From: Crossaster papposus
Lineage: Eukaryota; Echinodermata; Asteroidea; Velatida; Solasteridae
DNA: 64,000 nt
Assembly (NCBI GenBank): GCA_037893245.1
Contig: JBAIAA010000701.1
Span: 372,001-436,000, forward strand
Reading direction: 5' to 3'
The notes beneath the pieces were generated by a model. It worked only from the letters and a program-made list of their open reading frames with translations. It was not told where the DNA came from and made no database searches. Of the stretch, positions 36,647 to 50,844 are shown piece by piece. Each line of letters opens with the position of its first letter. Positions within the stretch are counted from its first letter, which is position 1. The translations under genes were made by a program, and so were the position numbers.

Positions 36647-36901
36647 TCGCTCGCTTTCGGCTATTTTTAAGCTGCACTGCGATTACTTTCCAAGCAAAAT
36701 GGCATAACAAGCTGCCTCAATTTTTATGAAATTCAAACATTTCCGTTGGAATTTAACAAAAATTGGTCCCCACAATTTAGATTCAGACTTGTGACAAATT
36801 AAAAAATCGTACGATTCATGGCACGTGTGAGAGAACATCGGATTAATAATAACGCGTGTGTGGGGAGTACATTGGAGCTATTCGTTAAAATGTAAACAAA
36901 T

Positions 36902-37412
36902 CTGAACGGAGCATTAAGAAACTCACACAATTATTTAAAAAATGGCAAGATTTACAATGATGGCAAAATGGACCAAACGACCTGGGGTGAGAGAAAATGT
37001 TAGAAGACGGAACACTGAAATCAATAAAACAATCTCTGAACAGAGCATTAAGAAGACCACACATTCAACAAATAAATAACAAATGGACCAATAAAACGAC
37101 CTGGGGAGAAAGAAAAGGGAAAAAGACGAGACACTGAAATTAATATTAACTGACATCCCTATTTGAACAGAGCATTAAAGAATTAGACCACACATTCAAC
37201 AAATAAATAACAAATGGCACGATTGACAATAATGGCAAAAAGGACCAATAAAACGACCTGGGAAGTGGATACAAAATTAAAAAAGACAGAACACTGAAAT
37301 CAATTTAGAATTAGGCTATTTTTACAGAACATTAAAGAAGACCACACATTCAATAAATAAATAAATGGCAGGATTGACTTTGGCAAAAAAAAGACACACA
37401 TTTACCCTGGTG
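36902..37412. repeat. Degenerate minisatellite, unit 6 copy
   Basis: Same repeats and length as at 3225-3735. Confidence 0.8.
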
Positions 37413-38049
37413 ACCTCCTCCTATCCCTTGCAATAATGAAGTGTATTTCACTGCTAATATTAATAGGAAAACCGATTATTCATACAGAAACGCAACACTG
37501 GTAAAATAAAACACGGAATGAACATGCGAGTACTTTTTATTTTACTGTATTTTATTTCAAACCCAGTTGTGACTTATTAAAAGGGAAATGCACTTGGTAC
37601 ATTTGCAAAAGGGCTAGAGAAAAAATGGTTTCCAATGTTATAGACCAGTCACATATCCACTATATAAGCCAACAAATTGTTTCCCACTATGAAAAGCAAA
37701 TGCAGATTTTGTTTGGACTTTTCTTCCGCAAAACTGCTCAGGATTAATATGTTTTAATACATCATTTATTTATTGCAATTACCAACGTGAGTTGTGTAAA
37801 CTCTAGTGACAATGTAAAGTGACGAGAGGTAACTGAAAGGAAATGAATGGCATAACAAGTAACGACCGTTTTGATTTGAAAGGAATTTTGCTTCTCATCG
37901 TTCTTATACTTTCCTATATTAAAAATCACCAATTCGATTGCTTTTATAATCAATTTCCAATCTGATTTACTATTTCAAGCACAGGATTTTCGGGATTTTT
38001 CTATTTGTCAGGATTAAGTATTACATGTACACAGAATAAAGATGGTTTT

Positions 38050-38332
38050 GTTTCATGGTGGGAGGGGTTGTTTCATGTTGGGGGGGGGGGGGGTTCATAT
38101 TGGGGGAGGGGGGGAGGGGTTGTTTCATGGTGGGGGGGGGGGTTGTTTCATGGTGGGGGGGGGGGGTTTCATGGTGGGAGGGGGGTTGTTTCATGGTGGG
38201 GGTTATGGGGGGGGGGGGGTTATGGTAGGGGGTGGGGGGGGATTTCATGTTGGGGGGCGGTTCATATTGGGGGAGGGGGGGAGGGGTTGTTTCATGGTGG
38301 GGGGGGGGGGGGGGGGTGTTTCATGGTGGGGG
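38050..38332. repeat. G-rich minisatellite (283 bp)
   Basis: Two bases longer than the unit 5 tract, in single G runs. Confidence 0.85.
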
Positions 38333-38457
38333 AGATTTTTGTTCTTCATACCGGTAAATGCATCAGACAAGAAGACACCGCTAACTGCTGGAGGAGACCT
38401 GCTGCTGAAAAGGCAAGGAAAAGGTCTTGGAGCGACGGACTGGGCCTGCATGATGTT

Positions 38458-38463
38458 TTTATT
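38458..38463 (-). terminator. Polyadenylation signal for kinase copy 6
   Basis: AATAAA on the minus strand at the conserved distance from the stop of copy 6. Confidence 0.55.
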
Positions 38464-38771
38464 TGGACTGATAAATGTAATTGCGCTTGCTGATAATCAG
38501 TTTGGTGAAATTGAGATGTGGTCATTTAGCAACAGAAACTGATACAAATTGAACCATGTCGAGTAGTGTAACCACATTTGGAGCATTAAATCTGCTTATT
38601 TTGTTCACCAAACTCGCAAGCTGCACGAGCACAAACACTGGAAAAGGGAAGGTAAAAGATACTCTTGAGGTGCAGAGGCTGCTGGGATTTGTTTCTACAG
38701 TACTGCTCTAAAAAGGTAGTTCTAACTTCCAGTATCTTGTCTCTTACCTCACCCTGCATTCAAATTATATC

Positions 38772-40694
38772 CTACTTCCAGTGTTTGGACATCTTCTTAC
38801 AAATATCCGCCATTGTTGGACGCCTTCTAAAATCAACATTCTGGCATTTTTTTCCAACTTGCCGCAATCGTCGAATTCCTGCTGCCTTTCCGATGTTGAT
38901 TAGCAGGTCTCCCAATGCATAAATTTCAGCAGGCTTGTTGAAGGGCGAGTCCCCCTCCATAACCTCTGGAGCCATCTGGGGACACTCCAGGTACATCTGG
39001 TTGATGAGATGCTCTGGAATACGGAGCCAGGGACCAGCCACCTCAAGACATGCATTGCCAAGATCAATAATCTTGGCAAGCCATCTTGTCTTCTTGCCCT
39101 CATTTGCTTTATACACAAGTATGTTGTCTGGTTTAATGTCACAGTGCACATATTCGTTGTTGTGCATGTGCAGCAAGCCCTCGCACACACGCCGTACAAC
39201 ACGCAGCCAGTTCTTGCGGGAGAGTGCTCCCGGGGTGCCACTCCAGTCCAGAGCATCCTGTAGAGTTGTTACCGACAGGGTGTTCTTATCGCCCACAAAC
39301 TCATACAGCATCGTCCGGAGGGGCCGCTGTTCCAACACACCGTACAGCTTGGGGAACGAGGGGTGCTCTCCAATGGCTGCCACAGCTATAATCTCCTGCC
39401 AAAGTGGTCCCTCCGAATCCTGTGCCTGCAGAACCTTGGCTGCAGCTACAGTGTCATCAGGCAAACGGACTGCAGTCACCTGAGCAAACGCCCCCTCTCC
39501 CACCATTCCACGGCACTGTCCATAGCGGTCGACCACAGCAGGCTTGATATGTCTGCAACTATACATCCTGCACCCAAGATGAGGATGGTAGACAATCTCC
39601 ACAGTGGCGGGTTTAGGAACAGCTCCTGGTGAGAGAGGCACTACTGGTGAGAAAGGTGCTTCCTGTGATGGAGCGCCCGGAGCTGACGGAGGGGCAACCT
39701 GTGACAGAGGGGCTACCTGTGACGGCGAGACGACCTGTGACGGCGGGGCTGCGTGTGACGGCGGGGCTGCCTGTGACGGCGGGGCTGCCTGTGAGGGCGG
39801 GACTACCTGTGACGGCGGGACTACCTGTGACGGCGGGACTACCTGTGACGTCGGGACTACCTGTGACGGCGGGACTACCTGTGACGGCGGGGCGGCCTGT
39901 GACGGCGAGGCTGCCTGTGACGGCGAGGCTGCCTGTGACGGCGGGACTACCTGTGAGGGCGGGACTGCCTGTGAGGGCGGGGCGGCCTGTGACGGCGAGG
40001 CTGCCTGTGACGGCGGGACTGCATGTGAGGGCGGGACTACCTGTGAGGGCGGGACTACCTGTGACGGAGAGACTGCCTGTGACGGCGGAGCTGCCTGTGA
40101 CAGCGGGGGTTGCAGTGGAGTAGGGGCGTCCGGTGATGGAGGGGCTGGTGGTGAGGGAGTTGCTAATGGCGACCCAGGGGCTGCTGTAAATGGAGGGGAT
40201 GCTGGCGACCCAGGGGCTGCTGATGACCCAGGGGCTGCTGATGACCCAGGAGCTGCTGATGACCCATGGGCTGCTGATGACCCAGCGGCTGCCGATGAAC
40301 TAGGGACTGCTGCCGATGGTGACCCGGTGGATTTTGCCGACACAGGGGCTGCACCTCTTTTCTTTCTATGAATGACATATTCCAGAATGAAATGTTAAAT
40401 AGTTTCAACTGTCAAATATTTTAGATTGATTCAGAATCAAGATATTTTGTCTTAATATTTTAAGTGTCCACTGCCTTTTGTTCTATAGAGGAAACTGTTG
40501 ACTAACTTGTCAAACATACTTTGTGTCTTGCGGTACGTCTTACATTTTTTGTCAGGTTAAAGATTTTCTTTTCAAAATGAAGGGTTTTGAACCAATACAT
40601 TCACAAATAAACAAGTAATTTATGTCAAAGGCATGCCCACTTACTTTTTATGGTAGAATATCGCACGTAGGGTTCTCCTCAGTCTTCCAGGCAT
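38772..40694 (-). CDS. Protein kinase with SQ-hexapeptide repeat arm, copy 6
   Basis: Exon 1 is 40694-40645, intron 40644-40366, exon 2 40365-38772; 547 aa. The protein appears identical to copies 1 and 5. Confidence 0.85.
39693..40106 (-). repeat. 18 bp coding tandem repeat, 23 copies
   Basis: Hexapeptide array of kinase copy 6, same order as copy 1. Confidence 0.95.
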
Positions 40695-41002
40695 CTTGCA
40701 GTTAAACCCTTTAGATGGAATAAAATTAAGGACTATTAAAATAACACCAGTGTAAGGACACCTCAAGAAGTTTTATGTTTACATGATCAAATTTGGTTGC
40801 CATCACAGGGTTCCAGACTTGTAATCGAGTCATTCACATGCCACTTCACAAGTCAGTGCGGAAGTATAAAGAGGAACAATAACAAAGGCATGATTTTGTC
40901 AAAGTTCATTTCAATAGCTTGTGAGTTGACCAGAGACTAAATAACTTGTGATTGACTTGAGTGACCTGTGGTGACTTGTGACTGCCTCAATTACAACTGT
41001 GC

Positions 41003-41674
41003 AGGGTTTCCACTGAAATCTGAAAATCAAATCCCATGACTTTTCCAGAATTACAATATGACAATTTCCATGGCATTTATTGTAATTTTGCAGAGAAATG
41101 TTGTTTGAAAATGATACTGATGAAAAGCTGATGTTGGGCTAATCATTTGTTCGCTTTTGAAAATGAGTTTTAATGAATAATGGCCTCCTCCTCCCCTTAC
41201 AGCCATCCAATCCACCCACTTTAATATATATCAACTATACCATCAGCAAAGAAAAGACTGTCCCAAAACAGAAGAACCCCCTTCAGAATGTCAAAGTAAT
41301 TCATTTGATATAAAGGGGTCACTATGCGGTCATAGCTAGCTCTGGAGGCAAGGGGCGCCAACCCTTTCAGTGTTCCAGCTCTAGTAAACCTAAAGCCAAA
41401 GATAGGTCTGCGAGTACAGTATAGACAAATTGATGTATGTATTGGAAACTGGAAGACTGCCATAGCCACTACTAATACTATAGACTGGCAAGGATAATGG
41501 CCTATAAATTGATCATTATTCCGATATCCCATCAAAAACGGCCCATCCAAAATAACCCTTTCGCAATCTTGATTTCCATGGTTTTTCCAAGACTTAACCA
41601 AAAATTCCCAATTTGTCATAGCTTGTCCATGACAACTTTTCTTTCCACTACTTTTCATGACCCATGGAAACCCT
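41003..41674. repeat. Dispersed-repeat element, unit 7 copy
   Basis: Same inverted ends and length as at 604-1275. Confidence 0.4.
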
Positions 41675-42721
41675 ACATCAGACACTTCAAGTCTAAAATA
41701 TGTCCAACGGCATATATGTGCAGGTCCAATTGGACCCTCTATTCTAAAGTAAACGGTAGAAAAAATGGGCCTATAATTTTAATTACATGGGAAAACAAAA
41801 TTATCCATTGGAACTTAAAGGGGTCGCAACGAGAAAGGATTTATTCCCTGCCCCTTCTCTCTCTCTCTAACAAAACAATTGTGTTAGGCCCGATAGCATA
41901 GTACTATAAAAGCAGTACGCCTACCTTTGTAATTTGTTCTGGGTTTGTTTATTAACTGTTGAAGACCTCAATTACAGTATTTCTTAAATCTGGCTACAAA
42001 TCCCAAATGGCCTTGAATATAATGTCTTTCTTACTGAGCCAAACTAGTCCCACCAAGGCCCAAGTGAAATGTTATAAAGTCCGACATTTTCCTGTTTATA
42101 GGCCTACTTAGGCTAAGCCTAAAGTTCTATACATTGAGTTTACCTACCCATTAAACAACAAATAACAAATTTGCTGGTAAATTTCTTTAGTTTTGGCATG
42201 ATTTTTCGATTTTAGTGAAGTTGATGGGTAGGCCCTACCTAGCATCATAAGCATGAGTGGGGAAAATAAATGGTTTTGGTCTATCACTGTCAAAATTTGT
42301 CAACTTAATTATGCCTGCCCTTGGGTGGTTATACACTCAATCAGTCAGCCGATTAGTGTCCCAAATTTCCGGACCCCAGCTTTTTTTATTATTATTTCGG
42401 CCTGACTAGGCTAGGCCTACCCTAGCGTTAAACTTTGTTAACGTTAAATTTCACGGCGATGAAATTGTTAAGAATGAACCAGCATGCAGCAAGCACACGA
42501 CAGATAACGTTTGTCAACAGGGGGCCCAATTTGGCAACACATTCGCGACATGATAATTATTGCACGACATGCATGAGGCCAGGAAAGTCGTGCGCCACGT
42601 TTAGTGTTTACAGGCGAGACCCAAAACCCAGCACGCACGTAAAATTAACAACACGTTACGTTACATCAAAAAGTTAATCGACATGACCTTTACTAGCTTT
42701 GTAGAAAAATCTGGAAACTAA

Positions 42722-43370
42722 ACTCACCGGAATGAAGAGCGATTTCGATCAACTGCCAATGAAAATCCAAAACTCAGAACAATCTGTAGCGCTATAAACG
42801 CGAAATATCGGTCTGGCTAAGTCAAGATCACACACACCGAATAAATTAATTATGCACAGAACTGTCAGAAGAAATGTAAACAGTTGCCTTGGTTGTTTGT
42901 TGACGAATAGAACATGGCGGATAAATACGTCATTCGAGTGACGCAACTAGTGTATACCATTTTTGTGTAGGGCTGTATGAACATATCCGACAAGGAAAGG
43001 AAAAATTGAAAACGAAATGCAATTCGTAAATAAACATAATAAAATAGAAGAACCAAAGCCAATTGTTTTAATTAATATCAAGGACAAAAAGTTGCAGAAT
43101 TATTCTACCTACCGAGTGTAAAAATAGGAGTGTAGTAAAATTTTCAACGTACCTGCCCTCCTTCCTACTACAATGGTACGGCCAACATCTACCGTACCGC
43201 CGGCCGGCGCGGGTTGCACACTCGATCGTTCGATCGATCGAACGCGCTATACTATGTAAAACAAAAAGACAAGGAAAGGACGCGCCCACTAACGCCCTCT
43301 AGAAACGCGTCGCGTTCTACTCGTACAGCGCGAGTGTTTACCCACCCACATCCGTGCATGTTTGTAAACA
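42722..43370 (-). promoter_or_regulatory. Candidate promoter block for kinase copy 6
   Basis: Donor at 42722-42727 and CpG block from 43175. The CTCF-like core carries the a variant at 43292. Confidence 0.4.
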
Positions 43371-43625
43371 TCGCTCGCTTTCGGCTATTTTTAAGCTGCA
43401 CTGCGATTACTTTCCAAGCAAAATGGCATAACAAGCTGCCTCAATTTTTATGAAATTCAAACATTTCCGTTGGAATTTAACAAAAATTGGTCCCCACAAT
43501 TTAGATTCAGACTTGTGACAAATTAAAAAATCGTACGATTCATGGCACGTGTGAGAGAACATCGGATTAATAATAACGCGTGTGTGGGGAGTACATTGGA
43601 GCTATTCGTTAAAATGTAAACAAAT

Positions 43626-44136
43626 CTGAACGGAGCATTAAGAAACTCACACAATTATTTAAAAAATGGCAAGATTTACAATGATGGCAAAATGGACCAA
43701 ACGACCTGGGGTGAGAGAAAATGTTAGAAGACGGAACACTGAAATCAATAAAACAATCTCTGAACAGAGCATTAAGAAGACCACACATTCAACAAATAAA
43801 TAACAAATGGACCAATAAAACGACCTGGGGAGAAAGAAAAGGGAAAAAGACGAGACACTGAAATTAATATTAACTGACATCCCTATTTGAACAGAGCATT
43901 AAAGAATTAGACCACACATTCAACAAATAAATAACAAATGGCACGATTGACAATAATGGCAAAAAGGACCAATAAAACGACCTGGGAAGTGGATACAAAA
44001 TTAAAAAAGACAGAACACTGAAATCAATTTAGAATTAGGCTATTTTTACAGAACATTAAAGAAGACCACACATTCAATAAATAAATAAATGGCAGGATTG
44101 ACTTTGGCAAAAAAAAGACACACATTTACCCTGGTG
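43626..44136. repeat. Degenerate minisatellite, unit 7 copy
   Basis: Same repeats and length as at 3225-3735. Confidence 0.8.
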
Positions 44137-44773
44137 ACCTCCTCCTATCCCTTGCAATAATGAAGTGTATTTCACTGCTAATATTAATAGGAAAACCGAT
44201 TATTCATACAGAAACGCAACACTGGTAAAATAAAACACGGAATGAACATGCGAGTACTTTTTATTTTACTGTATTTTATTTCAAACCCAGTTGTGACTTA
44301 TTAAAAGGGAAATGCACTTGGTACATTTGCAAAAGGGCTAGAGAAAAAATGGTTTCCAATGTTATAGACCAGTCACATATCCACTATATAAGCCAACAAA
44401 TTGTTTCCCACTATGAAAAGCAAATGCAGATTTTGTTTGGACTTTTCTTCCGCAAAACTGCTCAGGATTAATATGTTTTAATACATCATTTATTTATTGC
44501 AATTACCAACGTGAGTTGTGTAAACTCTAGTGACAATGTAAAGTGACGAGAGGTAACTGAAAGGAAATGAATGGCATAACAAGTAACGACCGTTTTGATT
44601 TGAAAGGAATTTTGCTTCTCATCGTTCTTATACTTTCCTATATTAAAAATCACCAATTCGATTGCTTTTATAATCAATTTCCAATCTGATTTACTATTTC
44701 AAGCACAGGATTTTCGGGATTTTTCTATTTGTCAGGATTAAGTATTACATGTACACAGAATAAAGATGGTTTT

Positions 44774-45058
44774 GTTTCATGGTGGGAGGGGTTGTTTCAT
44801 GTTGGGGGGGGGGGGGGGGGTTCATATTGGGGGAGGGGGGGAGGGGTTGTTTCATGGTGGGGGGGGGGTTGTTTCATGGTGGGGGGGGGGGGGTTTCATG
44901 GTGGGAGGGGGGTTGTTTCATGGTGGGGGTTAAGGGGGGGGGGGGGGTTATGGTAGGGGGTGGGGGGGGATTTCATGTTGGGGGGCGGTTCATATTGGGG
45001 GAGGGGGGGAGGGGTTGTTTCATGGTGGGGGGGGGGGGGGGGTGTTTCATGGTGGGGG
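44774..45058. repeat. G-rich minisatellite (285 bp)
   Basis: Has a private ttaagggg in place of ttatgggg in one repeat. Confidence 0.85.
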
Positions 45059-45183
45059 AGATTTTTGTTCTTCATACCGGTAAATGCATCAGACAAGAAG
45101 ACACCGCTAACTGCTGGAGGAGACCTGCTGCTGAAAAGGCAAGGAAAAGGTCTTGGAGCGACGGACTGGGCCTGCATGATGTT

Positions 45184-45189
45184 TTTATT
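45184..45189 (-). terminator. Polyadenylation signal for kinase copy 7
   Basis: AATAAA on the minus strand at the conserved distance from the stop of copy 7. Confidence 0.55.
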
Positions 45190-45497
45190 TGGACTGATAA
45201 ATGTAATTGCGCTTGCTGATAATCAGTTTGGTGAAATTGAGATGTGGTCATTTAGCAACAGAAACTGATACAAATTGAACCATGTCGAGTAGTGTAACCA
45301 CATTTGGAGCATTAAATCTGCTTATTTTGTTCACCAAACTCGCAAGCTGCACGAGCACAAACACTGGAAAAGGGAAGGTAAAAGATACTCTTGAGGTGCA
45401 GAGGCTGCTGGGATTTGTTTCTACAGTACTGCTCTAAAAAGGTAGTTCTAACTTCCAGTATCTTGTCTCTTACCTCACCCTGCATTCAAATTATATC

Positions 45498-47402
45498 CTA
45501 CTTCCAGTGTTTGGACATCTTCTTACAAATATCCGCCATTGTTGGACGCCTTCTAAAATCAACATTCTGGCATTTTTTTCCAACTTGCCGCAATCGTCGA
45601 ATTCCTGCTGCCTTTCCGATGTTGATTAGCAGGTCTCCCAATGCATAAATTTCAGCAGGCTTGTTGAAGGGCGAGTCCCCCTCCATAACCTCTGGAGCCA
45701 TCTGGGGACACTCCAGGTACATCTGGTTGATGAGATGCTCTGGAATACGGAGCCAGGGACCAGCCACCTCAAGACATGCATTGCCAAGATCAATAATCTT
45801 GGCAAGCCATCTTGTCTTCTTGCCCTCATTTGCTTTATACACAAGTATGTTGTCTGGTTTAATGTCACAGTGCACATATTCGTTGTTGTGCATGTGCAGC
45901 AAGCCCTCGCACACACGCCGTACAACACGCAGCCAGTTCTTGCGGGAGAGTGCTCCCGGGGTGCCACTCCAGTCCAGAGCATCCTGTAGAGTTGTTACCG
46001 ACAGGGTGTTCTTATCGCCCACAAACTCATACAGCATCGTCCGGAGGGGCCGCTGTTCCAACACACCGTACAGCTTGGGGAACGAGGGGTGCTCTCCAAT
46101 GGCTGCCACAGCTATAATCTCCTGCCAAAGTGGTCCCTCCGAATCCTGTGCCTGCAGAACCTTGGCTGCAGCTACAGTGTCATCAGGCAAACGGACTGCA
46201 GTCACCTGAGCAAACGCCCCCTCTCCCACCATTCCACGGCACTGTCCATAGCGGTCGACCACAGCAGGCTTGATATGTCTGCAACTATACATCCTGCACC
46301 CAAGATGAGGATGGTAGACAATCTCCACAGTGGCGGGTTTAGGAACAGCTCCTGGTGAGAGAGGCACTACTGGTGAGAAAGGTGCTTCCTGTGATGGAGC
46401 GCCCGGAGCTGACGGAGGGGCAACCTGTGACAGAGGGGCTACCTGTGACGGCGAGACGACCTGTGACGGCGGGGCTGCGTGTGACGGCGGGGCTGCCTGT
46501 GACGGCGGGGCTGCCTGTGAGGGCGGGACTACCTGTGACGGCGGGACTACCTGTGACGGCGGGACTACCTGTGACGTCGGGACTACCTGTGACGGCGGGA
46601 CTACCTGTGACGGCGGGGCGGCCTGTGACGGCGAGGCTGCCTGTGACGGCGGGACTACCTGTGAGGGCGGGACTGCCTGTGAGGGCGGGGCGGCCTGTGA
46701 CGGCGAGGCTGCCTGTGACGGCGGGACTGCATGTGAGGGCGGGACTACCTGTGAGGGCGGGACTACCTGTGACGGAGAGACTGCCTGTGACGGCGGAGCT
46801 GCCTGTGACAGCGGGGGTTGCAGTGGAGTAGGGGCGTCCGGTGATGGAGGGGCTGGTGGTGAGGGAGTTGCTAATGGCGACCCAGGGGCTGCTGTAAATG
46901 GAGGGGATGCTGGCGACCCAGGGGCTGCTGATGACCCAGGGGCTGCTGATGACCCAGGAGCTGCTGATGACCCATGGGCTGCTGATGACCCAGCGGCTGC
47001 CGATGAACTAGGGACTGCTGCCGATGGTGACCCGGTGGATTTTGCCGACACAGGGGCTGCACCTCTTTTCTTTCTATGAATGACATATTCCAGAATGAAA
47101 TGTTAAATAGTTTCAACTGTCAAATATTTTAGATTGATTCAGAATCAAGATATTTTGTCTTAATATTTTAAGTGTCCACTGCCTTTTGTTCTATAGAGGA
47201 AACTGTTGACTAACTTGTCAAACATACTTTGTGTCTTGCGGTACGTCTTACATTTTTTGTCAGGTTAAAGATTTTCTTTTCAAAATGAAGGGTTTTGAAC
47301 CAATACATTCACAAATAAACAAGTAATTTATGTCAAAGGCATGCCCACTTACTTTTTATGGTAGAATATCGCACGTAGGGTTCTCCTCAGTCTTCCAGGC
47401 AT
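45498..47402 (-). CDS. Protein kinase with SQ-hexapeptide repeat arm, copy 7
   Basis: Exon 1 is 47402-47353, intron 47352-47074, exon 2 47073-45498; 541 aa. One of the two adjacent SPSQAA hexapeptides is missing, leaving 22. The kinase domain appears identical to copy 1. Copies 8 and 9 share this form. Confidence 0.85.
46419..46814 (-). repeat. 18 bp coding tandem repeat, 22 copies
   Basis: Hexapeptide array of kinase copy 7, one SPSQAA shorter than copy 6. Confidence 0.95.
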
Positions 47403-47710
47403 CTTGCAGTTAAACCCTTTAGATGGAATAAAATTAAGGACTATTAAAATAACACCAGTGTAAGGACACCTCAAGAAGTTTTATGTTTACATGATCAAAT
47501 TTGGTTGCCATCACAGGGTTCCAGACTTGTAATCGAGTCATTCACATGCCACTTCACAAGTCAGTGCGGAAGTATAAAGAGGAACAATAACAAAGGCATG
47601 ATTTTGTCAAAGTTCATTTCAATAGCTTGTGAGTTGACCAGAGACTAAATAACTTGTGATTGACTTGAGTGACCTGTGGTGACTTGTGACTGCCTCAATT
47701 ACAACTGTGC

Positions 47711-48382
47711 AGGGTTTCCACTGAAATCTGAAAATCAAATCCCATGACTTTTCCAGAATTACAATATGACAATTTCCATGGCATTTATTGTAATTTTGCA
47801 GAGAAATGTTGTTTGAAAATGATACTGATGAAAAGCTGATGTTGGGCTAATCATTTGTTCGCTTTTGAAAATGAGTTTTAATGAATAATGGCCTCCTCCT
47901 CCCCTTACAGCCATCCAATCCACCCACTTTAATATATATCAACTATACCATCAGCAAAGAAAAGACTGTCCCAAAACAGAAGAACCCCCTTCAGAATGTC
48001 AAAGTAATTCATTTGATATAAAGGGGTCACTATGCGGTCATAGCTAGCTCTGGAGGCAAGGGGCGCCAACCCTTTCAGTGTTCCAGCTCTAGTAAACCTA
48101 AAGCCAAAGATAGGTCTGCGAGTACAGTATAGACAAATTGATGTATGTATTGGAAACTGGAAGACTGCCATAGCCACTACTAATACTATAGACTGGCAAG
48201 GATAATGGCCTATAAATTGATCATTATTCCGATATCCCATCAAAAACGGCCCATCCAAAATAACCCTTTCGCAATCTTGATTTCCATGGTTTTTCCAAGA
48301 CTTAACCAAAAATTCCCAATTTGTCATAGCTTGTCCATGACAACTTTTCTTTCCACTACTTTTCATGACCCATGGAAACCCT
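47711..48382. repeat. Dispersed-repeat element, unit 8 copy
   Basis: Same inverted ends and length as at 604-1275. Confidence 0.4.
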
Positions 48383-49429
48383 ACATCAGACACTTCAAGT
48401 CTAAAATATGTCCAACGGCATATATGTGCAGGTCCAATTGGACCCTCTATTCTAAAGTAAACGGTAGAAAAAATGGGCCTATAATTTTAATTACATGGGA
48501 AAACAAAATTATCCATTGGAACTTAAAGGGGTCGCAACGAGAAAGGATTTATTCCCTGCCCCTTCTCTCTCTCTCTAACAAAACAATTGTGTTAGGCCCG
48601 ATAGCATAGTACTATAAAAGCAGTACGCCTACCTTTGTAATTTGTTCTGGGTTTGTTTATTAACTGTTGAAGACCTCAATTACAGTATTTCTTAAATCTG
48701 GCTACAAATCCCAAATGGCCTTGAATATAATGTCTTTCTTACTGAGCCAAACTAGTCCCACCAAGGCCCAAGTGAAATGTTATAAAGTCCGACATTTTCC
48801 TGTTTATAGGCCTACTTAGGCTAAGCCTAAAGTTCTATACATTGAGTTTACCTACCCATTAAACAACAAATAACAAATTTGCTGGTAAATTTCTTTAGTT
48901 TTGGCATGATTTTTCGATTTTAGTGAAGTTGATGGGTAGGCCCTACCTAGCATCATAAGCATGAGTGGGGAAAATAAATGGTTTTGGTCTATCACTGTCA
49001 AAATTTGTCAACTTAATTATGCCTGCCCTTGGGTGGTTATACACTCAATCAGTCAGCCGATTAGTGTCCCAAATTTCCGGACCCCAGCTTTTTTTATTAT
49101 TATTTCGGCCTGACTAGGCTAGGCCTACCCTAGCGTTAAACTTTGTTAACGTTAAATTTCACGGCGATGAAATTGTTAAGAATGAACCAGCATGCAGCAA
49201 GCACACGACAGATAACGTTTGTCAACAGGGGGCCCAATTTGGCAACACATTCGCGACATGATAATTATTGCACGACATGCATGAGGCCAGGAAAGTCGTG
49301 CGCCACGTTTAGTGTTTACAGGCGAGACCCAAAACCCAGCACGCACGTAAAATTAACAACACGTTACGTTACATCAAAAAGTTAATCGACATGACCTTTA
49401 CTAGCTTTGTAGAAAAATCTGGAAACTAA

Positions 49430-50078
49430 ACTCACCGGAATGAAGAGCGATTTCGATCAACTGCCAATGAAAATCCAAAACTCAGAACAATCTGTAGCGC
49501 TATAAACGCGAAATATCGGTCTGGCTAAGTCAAGATCACACACACCGAATAAATTAATTATGCACAGAACTGTCAGAAGAAATGTAAACAGTTGCCTTGG
49601 TTGTTTGTTGACGAATAGAACATGGCGGATAAATACGTCATTCGAGTGACGCAACTAGTGTATACCATTTTTGTGTAGGGCTGTATGAACATATCCGACA
49701 AGGAAAGGAAAAATTGAAAACGAAATGCAATTCGTAAATAAACATAATAAAATAGAAGAACCAAAGCCAATTGTTTTAATTAATATCAAGGACAAAAAGT
49801 TGCAGAATTATTCTACCTACCGAGTGTAAAAATAGGAGTGTAGTAAAATTTTCAACGTACCTGCCCTCCTTCCTACTACAATGGTACGGCCAACATCTAC
49901 CGTACCGCCGGCCGGCGCGGGTTGCACACTCGATCGTTCGATCGATCGAACGCGCTATACTATGTAAAACAAAAAGACAAGGAAAGGACGCGCCCACTAA
50001 CGCCCTCTAGAAACGCGTCGCGTTCTACTCGTACAGCGCGAGTGTTTACCCACCCACATCCGTGCATGTTTGTAAACA
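49430..50078 (-). promoter_or_regulatory. Candidate promoter block for kinase copy 7
   Basis: Donor at 49430-49435 and CpG block from 49883. The CTCF-like core carries the a variant at 50000. Confidence 0.4.
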
Positions 50079-50333
50079 TCGCTCGCTTTCGGCTATTTTT
50101 AAGCTGCACTGCGATTACTTTCCAAGCAAAATGGCATAACAAGCTGCCTCAATTTTTATGAAATTCAATCATTTCCGTTGGAATTTAACAAAAATTGGTC
50201 CCCACAATTTAGATTCAGACTTGTGACAAATTAAAAAATCGTACGATTCATGGCACGTGTGAGAGAACATCGGATTAATAATAACGCGTGTGTGGGGAGT
50301 ACATTGGAGCTATTCGTTAAAATGTAAACAAAT

Positions 50334-50844
50334 CTGAACGGAGCATTAAGAAACTCACACAATTATTTAAAAAATGGCAAGATTTACAATGATGGCAAAA
50401 TGGACCAAACGACCTGGGGTGAGAGAAAATGTTAGAAGACGGAACACTGAAATCAATAAAACAATCTCTGAACAGAGCATTAAGAAGACCACACATTCAA
50501 CAAATAAATAACAAATGGACCAATAAAACGACCTGGGGAGAAAGAAAAGGGAAAAAGACGAGACACTGAAATTAATATTAACTGACATCCCTATTTGAAC
50601 AGAGCATTAAAGAATTAGACCACACATTCAACAAATAAATAACAAATGGCACGATTGACAATAATGGCAAAAAGGACCAATAAAACGACCTGGGAAGTGG
50701 ATACAAAATTAAAAAAGACAGAACACTGAAATCAATTTAGAATTAGGCTATTTTTACAGAACATTAAAGAAGACCACACATTCAATAAATAAATAAATGG
50801 CAGGATTGACTTTGGCAAAAAAAAGACACACATTTACCCTGGTG
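50334..50844. repeat. Degenerate minisatellite, unit 8 copy
   Basis: Same repeats and length as at 3225-3735. Confidence 0.8.

Larger units (their letters stand above)
33676..40399. repeat. Tandem array unit 6 (6724 bp)
   Basis: Differs in length from unit 5 only by two bases in the G tract. 34951-35997 and 37413-38049 hold the same unremarkable DNA as in unit 1. Confidence 0.98.
40400..47107. repeat. Tandem array unit 7 (6708 bp)
   Basis: First of three units whose kinase has lost one SPSQAA hexapeptide; otherwise it differs in length from unit 6 only by two bases of G tract. A private t-to-a change (gggttaagggg) lies in the G tract near 44933. 41675-42721 and 44137-44773 hold the same unremarkable DNA as in unit 1. 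Confidence 0.98.
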